From NCBI GenBank assembly GCA_003567095.1, contig PXAQ01000070.1, forward strand, positions 1-8,235: a stretch of 8,235 nt of DNA. The letters are read 5' to 3'. The stretch comes from Phycisphaerae bacterium (lineage in GTDB: Bacteria > Planctomycetota > Phycisphaerae > Sedimentisphaerales > Anaerohalosphaeraceae). Of the stretch, positions 5,689-8,235 are shown one piece after another. Position 1 is the first letter of the stretch, and each line of letters starts with the position of its first letter. The position numbers and the translations under genes were made by a program. The notes below the pieces were generated by a model, which saw nothing but the letters and a program-made list of their open reading frames with translations, did not search any database and was not told the origin of the DNA.

Positions 5689-7548
5689 ATGTCACACTCG
5701 CAATTACCTGAAAAACTCGCCAGCGGTCTTGTCATCGGTGATGGGGCAATGGGCACTCAGCTCTATCAGCATGGGGCGTTTCTAAATACCTGTTTTGATG
5801 AGCTGAATCTGACGCGCCCGGCGCTGATTGAACAGATTCACCGCCAATACATAGAAGCCGGCTGCGACTTTATCGAAACCAACACCTTCGGCGCAAATCC
5901 GATCAAACTGGCGCGGTTTGGCCTTGCCGAAAAGTGTGCGGCCATCAATACCGAAGCGGTCGCGCTGGCCCGTCGCGCCGCCGGCGATACCGAAACGCTG
6001 GTCGCCGGCGCCGTTGGTCCGGTGGGTCTGGACAACCCCCACCCCTCATCCGAGCAGGCAGAGCAGAGCCGTCAGGCGTTTGCCGCGCAATGCGATGCGC
6101 TGGCTGCGACGGGTGTCGATTTTTTCCTGCTGGAGACCTTCCCGGAAACCGCCGAACTGCTGATCGCCATCGAAGCGGCCCGGCGTCATCCGGCGGTTCC
6201 CATTGTCGCCCAACTGACCTGCACCGAGCAGTTTGAAACATTGTTCGGCACGCCGATTGAGCAGGCTGTTACAGCAATTGCCGATTGCGAGGGTATCGCC
6301 GCAGTCGGGCTGAACTGCTCGCTCGGGCCGGCCGACATGCTCGAGGCGCTCAAGCGGCTGGACGGCGTTACGGACAAACCCATCGCGATTGTGCCCAATG
6401 CCGGACTGCCGCGGCGGGTGGAAGGGCGAACGCTTTATATGTGCACGCCGGAGTATATGGCCGAGTACGCCAAGCGATTCTTCGAGCATGGCGCCTGTAT
6501 CCTCGGCGGCTGCTGCGGCACAACCCCCGACCACATCCGCCAGATCGTCATGGCCGTGCGGCCGCTGGCCAAAGCCGCGTCGCCAAAACCCGCCCCGGGG
6601 CGCATTACCGTGCGGCCGGCGATGGTCGAGCCGGCGTTTAAACCGGTGCCGCTGGCCGAGAAAAGCCAACTGGGACGCAAACTGGCCGAGCAAAAGCCCA
6701 TCACCTGTATCGAGCTGACCCCGCCGCGCGGCGTGGACATGGGCAAGCTGCTGGACAGTGCCCGGCTGTGCCGCGAGCACGGCATTGATGCGATTAACAT
6801 CCCCGACGGCCCGCGGGCCAGCGCCCGCCTGTCGCCCCTGGTGACGGCTCTGAAAATCGAGCAGGCCGTCGACATTGAAACCATTCTGCATATCTGCTGT
6901 CGGGATAAAAACCTCATCGGCCTGCAATCCGATCTGCTCGGCATTCACGCGATCGGGCTGCGAAATGTGCTGCTGATCACCGGCGACCCGCCCAAGCTGG
7001 GCGAATACCCGGATGCAACGGGTGTGTTTGATCTGGACGCCATTGCCCTGACCCGCGCAGCCGGCAATCTCAATCACGGCCTGGATATCGCCGGCAACCC
7101 CCTACCACAGCCGTTGGCCTTGACGCTGGGCGTCGGGGCCAACCCGGTCGCCTCTGATCTGCACCGTGAGATTGACCGGTTCCGACTCAAAGCCGACGCC
7201 GGGGCCGAGTACGCCATCACCCAGCCGGTGTTTGATACGGAGATGTTTTTCGCGTTTCAGGCGTCGGTAGAAGAGTGCAATGTGCCGTTTATCGCCGGGA
7301 TATGGCCGTTTACCAGCTTCAAAAATGCCGAGTTTATGGCCAACGAGGTGCCGGGGGTGGTCGTGCCGGACGCGCTGCTGGCCCGAATGGCTAAGGCCGG
7401 CTCGGCCGATGACGCCAAAAAAATCGGCGTCGAGATCGCCCACGAAATGATGGAAATACTGGCCCCGCATGTGGCCGGCTTTGCCGTCAGCGCCCCTTTC
7501 GGCAACGCCAAGCTCGCTCTGGCCGCACTGGGACGAACACGTCTTTAA
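5689..7548 (+). CDS. Bifunctional homocysteine S-methyltransferase / 5,10-methylenetetrahydrofolate reductase (YitJ type)
   Basis: This is a two-domain cytoplasmic enzyme of methionine and one-carbon metabolism. Residues about 8-292 form the zinc-dependent homocysteine S-methyltransferase barrel: GDGAMGTQL (17-25), E63-TNTFGAN, and zinc ligands C210 (GLNC), C275 and C276 (GGCCGTTP). A proline/alanine linker (about 293-325) leads to the MTHFR barrel. This carries the IELTPPRG strand with the catalytic glutamate E342, HICCRDKN (401-408), LLITGDPPK (428-436), TQPVFD (511-516) and GIWPF (537-541). The reductase makes 5-methyl-THF using FAD and NAD(P)H; the fused half transfers methyl groups to homocysteine. 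No cobalamin domain is present. The 619-residue length is normal for the fusion, as in B. subtilis YitJ, and all key residues are present. An in-frame TAA at 5683-5685 leaves ATG 5689 as the sensible start, yet no Shine-Dalgarno sequence precedes it. Confidence 0.95.
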   Translation: MSHSQLPEKLASGLVIGDGAMGTQLYQHGAFLNTCFDELNLTRPALIEQIHRQYIEAGCDFIETNTFGANPIKLARFGLAEKCAAINTEAVALARRAAGDTETLVAGAVGPVGLDNPHPSSEQAEQSRQAFAAQCDALAATGVDFFLLETFPETAELLIAIEAARRHPAVPIVAQLTCTEQFETLFGTPIEQAVTAIADCEGIAAVGLNCSLGPADMLEALKRLDGVTDKPIAIVPNAGLPRRVEGRTLYMCTPEYMAEYAKRFFEHGACILGGCCGTTPDHIRQIVMAVRPLAKAASPKPAPGRITVRPAMVEPAFKPVPLAEKSQLGRKLAEQKPITCIELTPPRGVDMGKLLDSARLCREHGIDAINIPDGPRASARLSPLVTALKIEQAVDIETILHICCRDKNLIGLQSDLLGIHAIGLRNVLLITGDPPKLGEYPDATGVFDLDAIALTRAAGNLNHGLDIAGNPLPQPLALTLGVGANPVASDLHREIDRFRLKADAGAEYAITQPVFDTEMFFAFQASVEECNVPFIAGIWPFTSFKNAEFMANEVPGVVVPDALLARMAKAGSADDAKKIGVEIAHEMMEILAPHVAGFAVSAPFGNAKLALAALGRTRL

Positions 7549-7560
7549 TCTGCTTTTTTG

Positions 7561-7789
7561 ATGTCCAGCGAATTGTTTGTCGGCAACTTGAGCTATGATG
7601 TCGATCAGGAAACGCTTTTCGAGTTATTCTCGGCCTATGGGACTGTTGAAAAAGTGATTCTGTTGACCGACCGGGCGACCGACCAGAGCAAAGGTTTTCG
7701 GATTCTTTGAAATGGGTAGCGAGGGCGAGGCCAAAGCGGCGATTGCCAGCCTGGCGCCTGGCTCGTTTAACGCAGCTTTTGATATCTAA
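7561..7789 (+). pseudogene. Frameshifted RRM-type RNA-binding protein
   Basis: From ATG 7561 the frame encodes a clear RNA recognition motif: RNP2 LFVGNL at residues 5-10, then the usual helix ending LFSAYGTVEKV, then DRATDQSKGF leading into RNP1. RNP1 breaks there: the frame continues RIL and stops at TGA 7708-7710. One frame over, starting within the T-run at 7695-7698, the reading resumes as FGFFEMGSEGEAKAAIASL, exactly the missing RNP1 and second helix, and ends at TAA 7787-7789. Four Ts where three would keep frame explain the break. The joined product would be about 75 residues and ends in APGSFNAAFDI instead of the normal final strand of the fold, so the 3' end also looks eroded. No Shine-Dalgarno site precedes the ATG, 12 bases after the previous stop. 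Intact relatives are small single-RRM proteins of roughly 80-100 residues. A sequencing error or +1 frameshifting are alternatives. Confidence 0.8.
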
Positions 7790-8235
7790 ATAACGGCCTT
7801 GTAGCCTTTTCCGTGAACGGTCTTGAGGATCTTGCGGGCTTTGCCGAGTTTTTTCCGCAGCGCGGCAATATGCACATCCACCACGCGGACGTTACCGTTC
7901 TCAGCGGCATCGGGTGCGATAATGCCGAGCAGGTGCTGGCGTGTGAGTATCTGGCCGCCGGCTTTGATCAGGGCCTGGAGGATATTGAACTCGGCGCCTG
8001 TCAGGTCGATGGGGGTGCCCTCCACAAACGCCTGCCGCCCGGCCGGAAACAGCTTCACCGGCCCGGCCGAGACAATCTCGCGCACCGCCGCCGGCTCGGG
8101 ATAGGTCCGCCGCAGTACCGCCTCGATCCGCGCCAGCAGGATGCGCGTGCTGAACGGCTTGGTGATATAATCGTCGGCGCCGACACTGAGCCCCACGATA
8201 ATATCCGTTTCGCCGTCTTTGGCGGTCAGCAGAAT
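7786..8235 (-). CDS. OmpR/PhoB-family response regulator, N-terminus missing (window edge)
   Basis: The gene enters from the right edge; 149 residues are visible. The first 30 or so are the end of a receiver domain: LLTAKD with the conserved threonine, then GLSVGADDYITKPF with the conserved lysine of the phosphorylation site. The phosphoacceptor aspartate lies outside the window, with about 75-80 residues missing. A winged-helix DNA-binding domain follows: IDLTGAEFNILQAL, the recognition-helix region with VRVVDVHIAALRKKLG, and the wing ILKTVHGKGYKAV at the very end. It is a transcription factor activated by a sensor kinase; the kinase and targets are not visible. A GTG at 8194-8196 lies inside the receiver domain and is not the start. 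The stop overlaps the end of the convergent RRM remnant by four bases, and no intrinsic terminator separates them. Confidence 0.95.
   Translation of the reverse strand: MLLTAKDGETDIIVGLSVGADDYITKPFSTRILLARIEAVLRRTYPEPAAVREIVSAGPVKLFPAGRQAFVEGTPIDLTGAEFNILQALIKAGGQILTRQHLLGIIAPDAAENGNVRVVDVHIAALRKKLGKARKILKTVHGKGYKAVI

Noticed and set aside
5934..6241. Arg/Pro-rich open frames on both strands inside the methyltransferase domain.
   Set aside because: They are shadows of the real frame with no ribosome sites and biased composition.
6046..7077. Long open frame (343 codons) on the minus strand opposite the methyltransferase-MTHFR gene.
   Set aside because: It is fully antisense to a gene with conserved motifs across its whole length, its translation resembles no known fold, and GC-rich coding DNA often leaves open antisense frames.
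7694..7703. Programmed +1 frameshift as the main explanation for the RRM break.
   Set aside because: The site is slip-prone in principle, but the degraded C-terminus and the missing ribosome site fit gene decay better. It is kept only as an alternative.

Overview
The window looks like chromosomal DNA of a GC-rich Gram-negative bacterium. The best guess is a member of the Planctomycetota (Phycisphaerae/Sedimentisphaerales-like). That is an inference from the mix of a PpiD-like membrane-anchored protein, small uncharacterised membrane proteins next to it, a homocysteine methyltransferase-MTHFR fusion and an RRM-type RNA-binding protein; no marker gene here proves it. No rRNA, tRNA, CRISPR array, transposase or phage gene was seen. 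Coding density is high and no gap between genes exceeds about 220 bp.

Layout. (1) Positions 1-2516, minus strand, probable operon: hemL (glutamate-1-semialdehyde aminomutase, C5 route to haem), then a 287-residue four-helix membrane protein with an acidic, proline-rich loop, then an 81-residue zinc-ribbon protein, and possibly the first codons of a further gene running off the left edge. (2) Positions 2517-2733: a 217-bp divergent control region with good sigma70-like promoters facing both ways. (3) Positions 2734-5611, plus strand, a tightly coupled trio: a 739-residue PpiD/SurA-N-like protein with no parvulin core that I can find, then two small membrane proteins joined to it by a TAATG and an ATGA overlap. 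(4) Positions 5612-5688: a short leader with two consecutive hairpins. (5) Positions 5689-7548: a 619-residue fusion of homocysteine S-methyltransferase and methylenetetrahydrofolate reductase (YitJ type), for methionine and one-carbon metabolism. (6) Positions 7561-7789: an RRM RNA-binding gene broken by one extra T inside its RNP1 motif and with a degraded C-terminus. (7) Positions 7786-8235, minus strand: the C-terminal two thirds of an OmpR/PhoB-type response regulator, converging on the RRM remnant and running off the right edge.

How the genes fit together. HemL and the methionine/folate fusion are housekeeping metabolism. The PpiD-like trio is probably an envelope module: a large periplasmic chaperone-like protein anchored in the inner membrane, co-translated with two small membrane proteins. 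The response regulator is a separate signalling unit.

I found no convincing undescribed defence, mobile or RNA system. The points most worth a second look are the parvulin-less PpiD-like trio, the frameshifted RRM gene, and the twin-hairpin leader before a gene with no Shine-Dalgarno sequence.
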